Positions 22,457 to 34,640 of a DNA stretch of 64,000 bases are shown piece by piece (position 1 is the stretch's first letter; every line of letters begins with the position of its first letter). The notes under the pieces are model-generated. The model saw nothing but the letters and a program-made list of their open reading frames with translations, searched no databases and was not told where the DNA came from. Made by a program: the position numbers and the translations under genes. The DNA is from Limanda limanda. Taxonomy: Eukaryota > Chordata > Actinopteri > Pleuronectiformes > Pleuronectidae. The DNA lies in NCBI RefSeq assembly GCF_963576545.1, contig NC_083648.1:22909542-22973541 (forward strand), given 5' to 3'.

Positions 22457-25240
22457 GGGAGATGTGCACAGACATTTAACTCTAAATCCAAAGTCCTGAG
22501 AAGGCAAAGTCAGGATTTTATTTATCTTTCCTCCTCTACCTGAAAAGGGTATCAATGCCACAGGTAGAACATTACAAAAAAGCTTAAACTATGTTTTTTC
22601 ATGGTGAAATAAAATCGTGAACAAAATCAGTGTTGCAAATCAGAAGCAGATACATTCAAATGAATCATTCTTTATGTCTCTTAATCCAAGAAACAAGTAA
22701 ACAAGATATTAAGCAAAGAGAAGAAAATACATATTCAAGCAGCAAATTTGCAGAATCAAGAATACAAAAAGAAATATCGAACAATTATGCCTTATACATA
22801 ACTTTGGGTGTGATGACAAATGTGAATTACATTTATAAATAATTTACTTCTCAGTATTTGTCATTAAGTCTTGCAAAGGGAAGTATTATTAACATTTCCC
22901 CAAAGGCCTCCCAACTTTGTTTATTTAATAACAGGCAATGACTTGATTCATTTTGAACTTAGAAATGCATTTTCATTTTATTTTTTTTATTATTTTTCAA
23001 TTATAAAGTAAAATATTTTACACAACAAAGAAACCTAGACCAAGACCATCTCTTTTAATCAGACAAAATTAGATTTCATTCACTTATATAAGGCAGCCTA
23101 GGAACCATACAGTATACGTAATATGTGACAGAAGATGGAAATGTCACGGAAGCAAATGTGGTTGAACTGCTGCTTATCTTGAAATGCTGCCATGTGGTGA
23201 CAGTGGTAGATAGGATATGGGTTATCTTGACTCGATGCTGTGTGTCAACACGCAGAACAAGAGCTGTGGGTTGTCTTTATGTGCCGAGAACTTTTGTTTA
23301 TCATTTTTCACTCAACCATGAAGCTTATTATTTATCAATTTGTGGCATTTAGAAAAAAAACAGTATTGATTATACATTTGCTGTTAATGACTCTTTGGAG
23401 AAGCAGTATAATTGATCTAATGTGTAGAATAACTTTCACAAAGCTACAGGGTTGATGATGGTTGTTATGACCATGTATCAGTATCGAAAAGAGAAGTGCA
23501 ACAACACAATGAATGAACCTTGAAGTAAAAGGCACATCAACAGTAGTTGGTTTATTTTGTATTTATGTCTTTCCTGGCAGATTTACTTTTAACCCACCCC
23601 CACACTAATATATAAAGCCAATAGCTGGTGATTACGTATTAACAACCGCAGGTTACTGGCAGTGACAATGACACACCGATGCTGTTCTTTTTTGCTTCAC
23701 AGTATTTAACAGCAGACTGGCCGAGCTCCACCGAGCCATAGCTGCAGCAATCACTTTTACTCCACGTAGGAAAGTCTCAGTAAACCTGTTTACTGCAGTC
23801 TGATGTCAGGTATTTCCATGTGAAAGAAAGCCAGGACACAGTGTGCTGCCTTCTTCTTTATAGAACACAGCTGTCACTTAATGCTGTTTTCATACTGAAG
23901 GCATTTACCGGCCTGTACAGCAAGAGACAAGACAATTTTTCTGTGTATTATTGAAATGTTTTGGTGGGTAGATAGAAGCCTAGTCCTGATACAATTTGTA
24001 GCTTGTTCAGTCCACAACTAATCTGATAGCTTCCTATATTTGGAATAATTCATCTTCATCATTTCATATATTTGACGAAGCAAAGGTACCGACTGGAGAT
24101 TATTGTGCAATGACTTGCAGTGATACTTCTCAGCTTCCTACGTTTTAAGCGATTATCATTATATGGTTTTTAACACAACTACACAGAGACAATAAAACAC
24201 CTGCCAAAGCTCCTAAAAAACACTTGCAGTTTTTTGTTTCATGAGGACCACAACAACAACAAAACATCACTGTCACGGCTGGTAAAGATCCGTGTCTGTG
24301 AAAATTAGCCAGATTTCCATGTAATATCATTGGTTATTAAGTACCTTTAGGTACTGCACATATTGTCAGATAAAGCAAACAATTTAAAGACATCACTGCA
24401 GCCTGTGATTGGAATATTTTTTTTCTTTTAGGTGTTTTAATCAAGTAGTAACCATCGGGCCTGAGGCTTTAGTTTCAACGGCAGAATCACTTTGGCATTT
24501 TGTCACGGTTGAACTCATGAAGTCTGTTGGTATCCTCTCCATGGCAGTTTGTTCTGAGATACATTTCTGTAAATACAGTCTGTAGTTTGTTTGCTGAATT
24601 TAACCTGATATAGATCTGAGGTCCAGAATGTTATTAATGGCGTGACTGGAAGTTATTGATTTACTGCAGAGAACAAACTTTCAAAGACATTTGCCTGACC
24701 TGGAAATTTGCACTGGACAACTTCTTGGCATTTTGGTGCGTTAGGCATTACTAGTGACTTTATAACAAAAGAGGTTGATAGAGTCTTTGACATTTTCCTA
24801 GGTAGATGCCTCAGAACCAGGTCACATTCTTGTACAAAGCCAACAAGGGTGGACTAAACATCTGCAGCAAATGCACAGCAACTGTGGAATTAAACCTAAA
24901 AAAGCGTAAATAAAAAATGAATGATATTGCACAACCAGTAGACATGTTTAGTCCTAAAAAGCAGGGATGTCAGCAGTAATGCACTCTGTCCTCACTGAGG
25001 AAAGGCACCATTTTCACAGTATCTGTTTGCATATATAGTATTTTGCTGCAGTGGAGTGGATGAAAGTCTTCCCTCAGTAAGAGTCAGTCCCTGCAGCCAT
25101 CTGAAGGCAGCAGGGCACATATTTGTCATAAATCATCAGCCTCCAACTTGAGAAGTGTCAGTCTGTGAGGCATCTTAGAATCTAAATGGCAGTCGCTCTT
25201 GGAGTTCCCTGCACAGTGTGTGCACCCAGCTTTGCACTGG
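22457..25240. other. No gene seen
   Basis: AT-rich unique sequence. At 23680-23800 a good splice-acceptor-like string (TTTTTTGCTTCACAG) precedes a short open stretch (FNSRLAELHRAIAAA...) that runs to a stop without a convincing donor; probably fortuitous. No repeats recognised. Confidence 0.45.
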
Positions 25241-26275
25241 CTGTTAAGCTCGGACCATTATTGTTGTATTGGCAGGTGTTTACCGTTCACATAATGCAAT
25301 TAATGCATTTGAATGGGCTCTTTATGGTCTTTTCATTTGGGAAAGCATGAAGCGTGGTGGTCAGAGTCAATAGGGATTAATACAGTGGTATTAAGGAGGA
25401 GCACAAACGGGACATGACAAATATATTTAAAATCATAGTTGTTTGAAGATTTTACATCTGCTTCACATCATCACGTTAAAGGAACATGTCGGTAACATGT
25501 GTCCTCTTCTGTGCTCATTTCCTCCCTTGTCCACTGCATTGCCTCTCCTGGACGTCGGAGGAAGGATTTATACCGGCTGTTTTATGTTGCAGACGATAGC
25601 TAGCAGCCACGGTGAGCTAAGACTGTAGAAAAAAGGAGAGAGGCCATGAAAACGACAAAGACACAGTGAGTGTGAGGGAAGTGACAGAAGGGTCCAGTGT
25701 CTGAATTTAGCGCCGACCAAATCCAAAGCCCACTCGGGCAACGATTGTGTTCTGTGCACACAATTCACGCCAGGAAAAAAAACCTGGAAATTGACTCATC
25801 CTTTTCTCACCTGAGTTATATGTTCATCGGCAGGAGGAGGATATTGTGTCCCTGAGTGTTGTTCCGGTTGTTTTGCCACTTCTCTCCCCATCCTGCGTGA
25901 CTCACCATCTCCTTGTCCTGCTTTACCTACGGGCACACGTCTGCCAGGCTGGGATTAAGCAGAAAACGGAAGCGCGATTAAACAGTTTTGGCAACTGTCT
26001 TCTCATACATCTTAATAGAATTCAAAAGTCTGTTTAGGGTGAAATCCAGCTCCAGTCTTGTTTTTTTTTCCTTTTTTCTCTTTCATTTATCTGAAGTGAG
26101 GGCCCTCTTTGAGTCGACAACTGGCTTAATGCGCTCATGGGCAGGGCAGAGCAGATTAGTCAATTAAATGAAGCCGTGGAGGAAAAAGGGCTCAGTTTAT
26201 GCTCATCCTTAAGCCCCTATTCTGTTCGTCTAAAGAAGCCGCTGAGGGAAATCAAATGACCAGATTGTTGGGGGG
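25240..26275. promoter_or_regulatory. Conserved-looking non-coding cluster
   Basis: Three islands stand out: 25245-25345 (TAATGCAATTAATGCATTTGAATGG), 25850-26035 and 26095-26270 (TCAATTAAATGAAGCCG, CTTAAGCCCC). TAAT/ATTA homeodomain cores are frequent and the sequence is complex. No frame is supported. Enhancer role is inference. Confidence 0.3.
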
Positions 26276-27960
26276 AAAGGGAAGAAAACAAATGCAGTGT
26301 TCGGACATGCTCCGACAAACTCTGTAATGCCACAAATTGAAAGATAAGAACTTTTGGGATAGTAAAGAAAGTGCAAGAATGTCACTGGTGGGAAGCAATA
26401 GAGTGCATTTACTAAAGTGGGAACAATATCTGAGAGCTATACACTTTGTTCCACCTTGTTATATTTATGATGCTTTGGTACTTAATGAATTATTTGTCAC
26501 TTTGGGAGATACACTTTTCAACTTTCTTGCCCAGCGTTGAATGAGGACATTGAGGTCATGTCTGTACAGGAAGTATTAAACCACAGAGAGCTGCCAGCTA
26601 GCTTAGCTTAGCAGAACAATAAAAAATAGACTGGTACATAATGTACAGAAAATAAGTTAGTTGGACTTTACCCAAAATTAACAAAATCAATAAGAGCAGC
26701 TTCCGGGGTTAAAATCAATAACAGTATATTAACTATTTGTTTTTTATAGCATTTAGACAAAGAAAATATAATGTGAAAGAGAAAGTTGATCTGTCAAACT
26801 AAATGATATGACTGTTCTTTGATGGAATACATAAATGCCGATTTCAAATCACTTACTACCGAATTTATAAAAAATGTTACTTATGTAGAGAAACCGCACT
26901 TAAGTTGGAATCTACTCATTTTAAATCTATTCCGAAACTAAACCCCTAAATCATCACACTGTGTCTCACGTCAGATGTCCCCCATCCTCTCTCCCTCCTC
27001 ACCCTCCTCTGTCCATGACCGCTCAACCCAAAGTCGCCTGTGTCAGTCCTCTTAATTGTCTGAACCCCGGCTGTCTCAGGACCTGCCACCTGTTTCAGCA
27101 GTTCGTACTGTTAGCGATGACCCTGGTCTTGACCTTAAGGAGACTCTGTAGGCAAGAAGCCTCTTATTCATTTGACTTTTCTGTCGTAAAGTGCGTGCGC
27201 GGCTCCTGGAGTCATCGCTCATAGCTACACAACCTAGATAACTTTATCTAAATCATAAATTGGTATGTCGTATTGTTGTGTTTGTGGGTGGTTGGGGGGG
27301 GGGGGGGGGGGGGGGGATGGGTCCGTCTCAGCCCTGTCTACCAGCACACTGCGTTTAAAAGGCATATATTGAATTTCCAGGGACAGACACATATTTGAGG
27401 TGTGAAATTACAGATCAATGATGAAAGGCAGATTTAGTTCGGGCTGGGTTTGCTGTTTCCCTGCGTTTCTGTGCGATGTTAACTGGCTCAGACATTTGGC
27501 CTTTAACAGTTTAATAACTATAATATAACTATAAATATGTAACTAATACATTTACTATTGATATTTAGTGTATTTTTGATGATAATGTATCAGTTTTACT
27601 TTTACTTAATTTACTCAAGTCAGATTCTGGACGATTAAAATAAATGCTGTGTGATATTTTTACCCCAGTTAAAATATTTTAGCAGTTTTTTCTGGCACTG
27701 AAGAGCGAACAAACAAACACACGTTTAATAGTTAAAGAGTAAACACTCCACCACCCTGCGCCGTCAAGAATAATCCTGTAAAAGTGATATAAAATGCAAC
27801 GCTGCAATTAGGCTGAAATTGAGTTTGAAGCATTATATTTATCTGCAGGCAAATCAATTTAGATTATTTACAAACAGGTATGAATGATGTATTCAAATAA
27901 GTGGAAAATGAATAATTTGCAATCATAGATTTCCACGACCGAGAATAGTGAAAAGAGCAA
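26276..27960. other. No gene seen; G23 run
   Basis: Unique AT-rich sequence followed by a small GC-richer part (26960-27220) with an 87-codon frame lacking family resemblance. The G23 run is listed separately. Confidence 0.45.
27294..27316. repeat. G23 homopolymer
   Basis: Twenty-three consecutive G on the plus strand, preceded by GTGGGTGGTT. Able in principle to form a G-quadruplex. Long G runs are also frequent sites of assembly error. Confidence 0.95.
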
Positions 27961-28240
27961 GAGGCTCAATGATTATAGAGAAGATGATTGCAGCCCTCTC
28001 TATCTGCAGGCGGAATAAAGCAGCATTGTTGCGGCAAAGATCCTTAACTATCCGCATGTCTGCGGCAGACTCGCTTAAAGGTCAGGCCATTGTGTGAAAT
28101 TAGCAAAGACAGAAAGGTCATTGAGATTGTTCCCCGGCTAATAGATAAGCCCCGAGGCCTTAATGGGTTCATGTTTTCTCCTTTTTTATTAAGGGAGGAT
28201 AATTCACATGAGCTGGCCCTTTTGTGTCTTATGGACTCCA
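27960..28240. promoter_or_regulatory. Conserved-looking non-coding block (candidate CNE)
   Basis: Strong candidate by texture: complex, non-repetitive sequence with AATGATTATAGAG, CCTTAATGGG, GGCTAATAGATAAG and TTTTTTATTAAGGG motifs. It is directly followed by a (CA)n microsatellite, a common edge feature in such regions. No coding frame is supported on either strand; the minus-strand 101-codon frame is extended only by the CA tract. Confidence 0.35.
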
Positions 28241-28248
28241 ACACACCC

Positions 28249-28288
28249 ACACACACACACAAACACACACACACACACACACACACAC
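28249..28288. repeat. Interrupted (CA)n microsatellite
   Basis: About 40 bases of CA with one AAA interruption at 28260-28263, preceded by ACACACCC and followed by CCACACC. Confidence 0.95.
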
Positions 28289-28424
28289 CCACACCAAGAG
28301 GAACCCACGAACGCCGGTGCATCAGACACAGGAGAATACAGCCAGGCATGAGGAACGTAAAGCCAGGGTGATGTAGAAGTTAAGTCAGTTACTAAATAAC
28401 AAATGAAATATTTGCTTTAAGCAG

Positions 28425-28720
28425 GGAAAGATGGAGGAGGTGCGTTCAGGAAGCCGTGCAACGTTCGGAAGCAACCAAAGTGCACGCTGCAAGTTGATGA
28501 ATCATGTCTTTTGTAACCTCATAACCAACCCTTTTAAAGAAAACACAAAGATTCATCTTAACATCTGGACAGAAAAAAGAAAGATAATTGGCCAATTCTA
28601 TTGGGATCGCTTGGACTTGCAGAATTAGGGAAGGTGGTTTTGCCGACTTCTCATTTCTTTTGGTATTTCCTGCAGCTGCTTTAAAAGCGAAGAGGTTGAA
28701 AACACTCTGCACCTTTTCTC
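28425..28720. promoter_or_regulatory. Conserved-looking non-coding block (candidate CNE)
   Basis: Unique sequence with overlapping frames of similar length on both strands (28446-28712 minus, 28431-28628 plus), which suggests a low stop density rather than coding. Contains ATAATTGGCCAATTC, a near-palindrome with a CCAAT core. Inference only. Confidence 0.28.
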
Positions 28721-29273
28721 TGACACATTCTGTTCTCTCGATGATTGTGCCTGTGCTTCATCTGTTGTATAAATGCTATTTCAAGGCTGAAGGAAAAAGT
28801 TGAAGTGGTTTCCAAAAAAACTGCGAGATATACTACTGTAAAATAATTCTGTGAAAAATGGATTCGTTGAATACTAAGCCTTTCATAACAAACTCAGATT
28901 ATATGTAAGTGTTATTAATAATTCAACTCACAACTCAAACTTTAATCAGTTTCTTTCAGTCTGTTTGTTTTTGAATAGCTTCGTAAGTTAATTATTTCTG
29001 GTGATTAATGAACAGTTTAAGACTCAGCTGGAGAATAGAACAACATAATTTATATAACGATGTAATAATTTACTTTTCTTCAATAGGCAAAATAAAAATT
29101 GTTGAATGTAGGGCAACAGATAGAATATTCTCGATATATCACGGCTTGTTCCACGTGAGATGTATAAAATTACTTTATTGCGACCATTGACTACAAATTG
29201 TTACGTGAATGTTTTAAGCAGCATGACATTCTTCACGTGAAGCAGCCGGTCCGTGACTTTGTTGAAGACCAGT

Positions 29274-29480
29274 CAAGAGATGGCAAAAGTACTCCCATTC
29301 TTTACATAAGTAGAAGTACAGATACTTGTGTAAAAAAAGACTTGTAAAAGTAGAAGTTCTGATTCAACTCCTTTGCTCAGGTAAAAGTAAGAAAGTACAG
29401 GGTCTGAAATGTACTGAAGTCCAAAAGTAAAAATTTATTTATAACTTCAATGTTACATGATGCAAAATGAAAAAAGTTTT
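29274..29480 (-). mobile_element. hAT-type element end, same family as 16551-18193
   Basis: Reads CAAGAGATGGCAAAAGTACTC...ATTCTTTAC.TAAGTAGAAGTACAG...CTGAAATGTACTGAAG...AAAAGTAAAA. This aligns by eye with the reverse complement of the right end of the 1.64 kb element (CAGAGGTGGCAAAAGT..., ATTCTTTACTCAAGTA, GGAAATGTACTTAAAG). The second end was not found downstream, so this copy is truncated or interrupted. The 18S-derived segment begins about 180 bp after it. Confidence 0.6.
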
Positions 29481-29659
29481 AGGCACTCAAAATAAGACAG
29501 CTTTCTTCTTTTGTTAACAACCTGCACAGTGCTGGTACGGAGGAGAAGAAACAAATCACTGGACACAATCTAGTTTTGCTGCCAAATTTCAGACAGAATA
29601 ATAAAGACTGAACTGAACCCAGGACCTACATGAGCACCTGGATAATTCTTTTTCAGGGA

Positions 29660-29684
29660 ATAAATGGATGGGGAATGTGCTTGT

Positions 29685-29731
<47 letters not shown>

Positions 29732-29732
29732 C

Positions 29733-29763
<31 letters not shown>

Positions 29764-29800
29764 CCCTGCCGGAGTCGGTCCAGGTCTGGAGGAAGTAAAT

Positions 29801-29833
<33 letters not shown>

Positions 29834-29930
29834 CCGGTACAACCGCTTGACCTCGGACGACCACGGCAGCCCAACCCAGCTCTGGTCGTTTAGGGTATCG
29901 CGCTTATTTATACCATGTTTTAAACCTAAA
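29660..29930 (+). pseudogene. 18S rRNA 3' end plus probable ITS1 start, deleted pseudogene fragment
   Basis: From TTGATTAAGTCCCTGCCC (29685) the sequence matches the universally conserved 3' end of eukaryotic 18S rRNA: CCTTTGTACACACCGCCCG, TCGCTACTACC, ATTGGATGGTTTAGTGAGG, then GGTTTCCGTAGGTGAACCTGC-like sequence and the terminal GGAAGGATCATTA ending at 29833. Between about 29783 and 29800 most of the helix 44 distal arm and the 'GTAAAAGTCGTAACAAGG' block are missing (several tens of bases deleted) and point changes are present, so it cannot be functional rRNA. Homology is unclear upstream of 29680. Sequence after 29833 (CCGGTACAACCGC... to about 29930) is where ITS1 would start; that part is an inference from position and composition. 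Confidence 0.85.
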
Positions 29931-32900
29931 TGTCGTCTGATATCTTCTGACGAGGGTCATCAAGGGATCTTCGGAAATGCTAACAACCTATCTTAGCCAC
30001 TTCCCTTTGTACTTTTATGAATTTAACATTTCTACAGTGATTAAGAGGAGATTTTAAAATAGAGATATATATCCTGTATCGCCAAAAAAATTGAGATATT
30101 TATACAAGCATGGTGAGAGGTAAATACATTAATGTTTGTGAAATGTTTTGCTGTTACATTTTTATCAAAAGGTCTCACTTTATCACTAAAGAACATCTCT
30201 GTGGTTAATAGGTTTACATTGTGCGAATGTGATTGGGTTCTGTTTGTTTTCAAACACACAATGCAAATCCTATTTAAACTACTTTTCCCCCCTTCTCTAT
30301 TTCTTTTTCTGTCACTTCTCATTTTTATCCACGAGTCTCTTCCTTCCCAAAGCTGAGGTTTTCGTGATGTGGTCTTTTCATTTTCGTCTGTGTCAGGGAA
30401 AAAAGTAAACATAGGTTCAGTTTGCATTTATATGCAAATCTTCCCCTTTAGGAGGTTCAATTCAATATAAAAGGATATAGGAGGCATCTCATTTGAACAT
30501 GCACTTCAACCCTTCACACCAACTTAAAATGAGAGAAAAGTATTTGAACTTGTTTTGAAAGTTTACCAGTCTGACAAAGGATGGATTAAATTACTGTCAG
30601 CCAGCTGGATAGTAAATTCAATCTGGTAAAACAAATACAAGCGTTGAAATACAATTTTATAAAATAGTAGCATTAAAGCACATATAGTAAGAAGAATAAG
30701 AAATATAATTCAAATAACTAAAATAAGATAGAAATATGAAGTATCAAATGCAACAATAATGTAGAATTTGGATTTATTCTATCCAATAGGAATACATCAG
30801 TGGAATACAAACACATGTATGTACATTTATGTCCCTTCAATCCAGATTCTATTCAACATGTGGAATGTGTCCATTAATTATTATATTAATATACATCAAT
30901 ATACATGAATCTTTTTGTGAATTCTTGGTGTTGTGCAGTCTGATGGCATGAAAGCTTTGAGTGCGGCAACTTTAACACAGTAGCTGATGTCGGCACTTGA
31001 TAGACATGTAACCGCGACAGTCTGCTAGTGAAGTTCCAGTGTGCTCAGTTATGCTTCAGCACATTCCGGTGCCTGCTCGGCTGTTGTTGTGTTGTTGACA
31101 CAATCAAAGAACCGCGGTGTTGAGTGAAATTCTGCAGTATGAGACAAGAGTACCGATAAAAGCCTTCACTCCACCCACACACACAGACACACGCTAGAAG
31201 AGCAGTGATGCACATGATCTGATGATACAGTTATCTTGCCATTGTACAGTGTCTTTGCAGCTGATGTAGTTATTTTAGTGTTAGTTAAATATGTAATTGC
31301 TTCAGAGCTTTTACAATATAAAATACTGACATAGGGTCCTGTGCACATGCGTAGTCCGCTTGTAGTGAACAACAGGGTCTCATTATATCACCTCTTTTAC
31401 AATACTACCCTGCTTTTCTAAGAATGTAATAGATAGGAAAGGTGCTGAGGCTGTCAGTAAAATGGATCCATGTTCAGTATTTGGTTCATACCTCGGGTTA
31501 TAGCTGCTTTTTGGAAGAAAGGAACAATATATTGCACAACTAATTATTACACGAAATAACTTTTACCTGGTGTTTTAATACCTGAAAAAAATCCTTATCA
31601 CTATGACACAGCAAACCAAGTTATTTGTAGAGCTGTGTGTATGAAGTACAAAGTGATGGTGTATCTTACCTCTTAGCGCTAAGAATAGTTACTAGTTACT
31701 CATTAATGTCTCTCATATGAAGACAGTAATTTACAATAATTATCTAGACTGTGGCAGTCTGCCATATTCTAATTTGTCCCAACAAAGTTGTTTAATTTTT
31801 TTTTTTACACATTTCATAATAAAATTTGAGATCTCAAACTTTTGGTGTGTGCAGTGCTATATGACACATGCATGCTAAACCTGTCGCCCCACCGTGTGCT
31901 CACGCTACTGCATGTTCGTACTCACACATGTTCGTGCTTCTTCAAGCTGCCGCATGCTCTGGCTTTGGTCTATACAGGGACCATAAAGTTTTTACCATCC
32001 ACGCAGACATCGTCATAACTTGATAATTACAGCTGCAGTTTTGACATTAACGCATTTCTTTCTCTCGCTTGAGAACTTATCTTTAACCTTCTCATCTGTT
32101 TAGCTGTCACCACTGTTGCACGTGAGACCTTTAAAGCACCAAAAGCAATAAAAGACATGAGATGAACAAGATAAAGTCTGTATTGTGAATCAGTCAAAGG
32201 CTCAAACAGGCATACAGTTTATTCATTGCTGAATTTTACAGCTCAGGTGTAATTTCAGTAGTTCTGCCAGTTTCTTGTTAATCTTCCCAGCTGTGACACA
32301 GCCTGTAGTGATGACGTCAGCCAGAGACAAATCCTGGAGCCACTCCACAGACTGTGAATAATGCTACAACTCCTGGGAGACACCGACAGCCAGTGCAGTG
32401 ATTATACAGGGATGTCTGACTCACAGCTGGAAACCCCACATTCACGTACAACTTGTTTTTGTCAAAACGAAGAATGTTTATGTTGGTACGCCACCTCAGA
32501 AGGGCAGATGTTTTCAGCCAAATCCAGTGACATCATTAGTAGTATTTCAGCCTACATACTTAATAAAGGTCTTAGCTCGTTGTGCCACCAGTGGCCTTGC
32601 TTCAGTGGGAAGCAGTGAGCAGCTGAGCAGCTCCTCAGGGTGTCTTTGCCCTGTGTTTTCCACAGAAGGCTCACAGCAGGATGGAAAATAAAAGCAGTCA
32701 AAAGCAGTCAGTCCGCAGGGAATTCCATCTTGCACTAAGCTCAAATAGAGAAACACAAGCACACACAGGAAGTAACAAACACACATGTCAATTTTGATTC
32801 AAGTGCATTGATCGTGACACTTGCAAACACAAATATGTCTTGATTACTTGTGTTTTGATTGTTGAACAATCAATCGGGAGTAATCAGGGATGTATTCAAG

Positions 32901-34214
32901 TTTCCATCAGTGTCTTGATGTTATGATCCGTTTAGGCACTTTCTGAAGTTCTTAATTCTTATATAAAAGTTTTTGAAAGCAAAAAGATACTTGTTAACAC
33001 AGTGGGGGGAAGAAAATTGCCAAATAAAATACAACCCTGATATACCAATCCAATTTAACTTCTTCTTTGCTTGTGCTCATGTAGTTATGCTGCCACACAA
33101 TCACTTTTGATGTGCATAGTTTGGGCTGATATGGTTCATATTAAGTGTGCATTCATTTCTTTATACTCTTCCCAAGTTTTGAAAACGTTTATGTATTATT
33201 AAATCGTTTTTATTGACTTTCATTTATTTTTCTATCTCCTTTTGTTGTTGTGCGTCTTACTGTGTGCAAAGTGTAGCAGTCGATAGCTTTAAAACGTCAA
33301 AGCTGAATAGCGTCAGTAGCTTATTAACTTTATGTGTCCAGTAAACAAAGAGTAAGTTAATACCAATTTTATGAAAAAGTCAAGAGTGTCTGGTAAATAA
33401 TTTTGTATATAGTTCTGGTGATAGTTTTAACCTGTTCTGAGCTTGTTAGACCAAGCAGTGCAATCAGGATCTGGGAAGATAGAACATTTCTAGTTTAATA
33501 CAAAATCTAAAAGGGGCATGAACCAAACGTGTCAATGATATTCTCAATTTACACAGGAACACAAACAATGACAGTTAGCGTGGTGTATTTAGGTGGAACA
33601 AGGAAGTTGACCTTAATTATTTTCAAACTCGCTAATCGGGACCATTAAATATACTACTACTATATGTATGTCTCCTGGAGCTCTTTACAAACCTTTAACA
33701 TACTCACAGGTTCTGTAAGAAAGCGCTGCCGGCATCATAGGCTAGCAACTGCCCTGAGAGCCACACATTGAATGACTGATGCCCAATATCGATTTACAAC
33801 ATGTGTAAAGAGTCAAATTGTTGTTTGAATTGTGGTAAGAACAGGGATTACGTGGTTTTAAATATAAATGGGATTTTTGTGTTTAACATCTGTTGGGATT
33901 TGGGATACCCAACTCGACAATGGAATTATCCTGGACAAACAGGGACATGTGGTTGCTGAAAGTGAAATGTTTTGGGTCATGACAGCATGACTGATGGGAA
34001 TGACGGCCAAAGATGAATAACACCTCAATAAGCTGAACCTTTAAGGCTTGCTTTGAACACACTGTGGCTTTATTGTTCATTTACTCCAACAGAGGCCCCA
34101 CAGACGACTGTGGTGTCCTGACAGCTCCCAGGTGCTCACCAGTATGTGTGATAAAGGCATGCCAGAGGAAGGAGCAAGTTGCTCATTGCAAGTTTCTTGA
34201 ATAAATGATGGCAA
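29931..34214. other. No gene seen
   Basis: AT-rich unique sequence. Two canonical octamers (ATGCAAAT) at 30261-30268 and 30432-30439, the latter facing a GTTTGCAT 11 bp upstream in opposite orientation. A short imperfect repetition of CATGTTCGT occurs at 31912-31935. A 32698-32718 stretch repeats AAAAGCAGTC. The string at 32100-32135 mimics a tiny exon (acceptor CATCTGTTTAG, donor GTGAGA) but only 18 nt lie between. No supported gene. Confidence 0.45.
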
Positions 34215-34240
34215 ACACACACACACACACACACACACAC
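34215..34240. repeat. (AC)13 microsatellite
   Basis: Twenty-six bases of perfect AC dinucleotide. Confidence 0.95.
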
Positions 34241-34309
34241 CTACTCTTCATCAACCAGCCTCACCCTGTGCGCCCTGCTTGTACACATCAGTGCCCTGGA
34301 AGCTTCTCC

Positions 34310-34640
34310 TCAGCACTTTTAGCCTCCTTAATTAAACCAACCATCGCTCCTCCAATTTTGCCCCATTAAGGAGCTGTAAATCTTGCAAGCAGCTCCAACT
34401 AACAGCAATTTATCCACACAATGATGCAACTGTCTCAGATTGGCCTTGCAGCCTAATCAGCCTCCATGAATAAATCAGATGGTGGGAGGAAAAGGGGGCA
34501 GAAGTGGTGATGCGTATGCTCGTATGTGATTGCGCATTTCGGCGTGTGCGCTGACATTTACTCATGTTTGTTTTCTGGGCTGTGCACCGGATGAGGGTGC
34601 ACGTCGGAGGAAGCGCAGACATGTGAGCGTGTCAGCTCGG
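34310..34640. promoter_or_regulatory. Conserved-looking non-coding block (candidate CNE)
   Basis: Unique block with CCTTAATTAAACC, GCCCCATTAAGG, CCATGAATAAATCAG and a GC-richer tail with several CpG. Homeodomain-like TTAAT cores recur. No coding frame is supported. Confidence 0.3.

Noticed and set aside
23680..23820. Splice-acceptor-like tract followed by an open stretch FNSRLAELHRAIAAA
   Set aside because: No convincing donor; the frame ends at a stop without a nearby polyadenylation signal.
29811..29996. 61-codon ORF over the 18S/ITS1 fragment
   Set aside because: The sequence is derived from rDNA, not protein coding.
32100..32135. 18-nt microexon-like string between CATCTGTTTAG and GTGAGA
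   Set aside because: Donor is mediocre, pyrimidine tract is broken, and such coincidences are expected in 64 kb.
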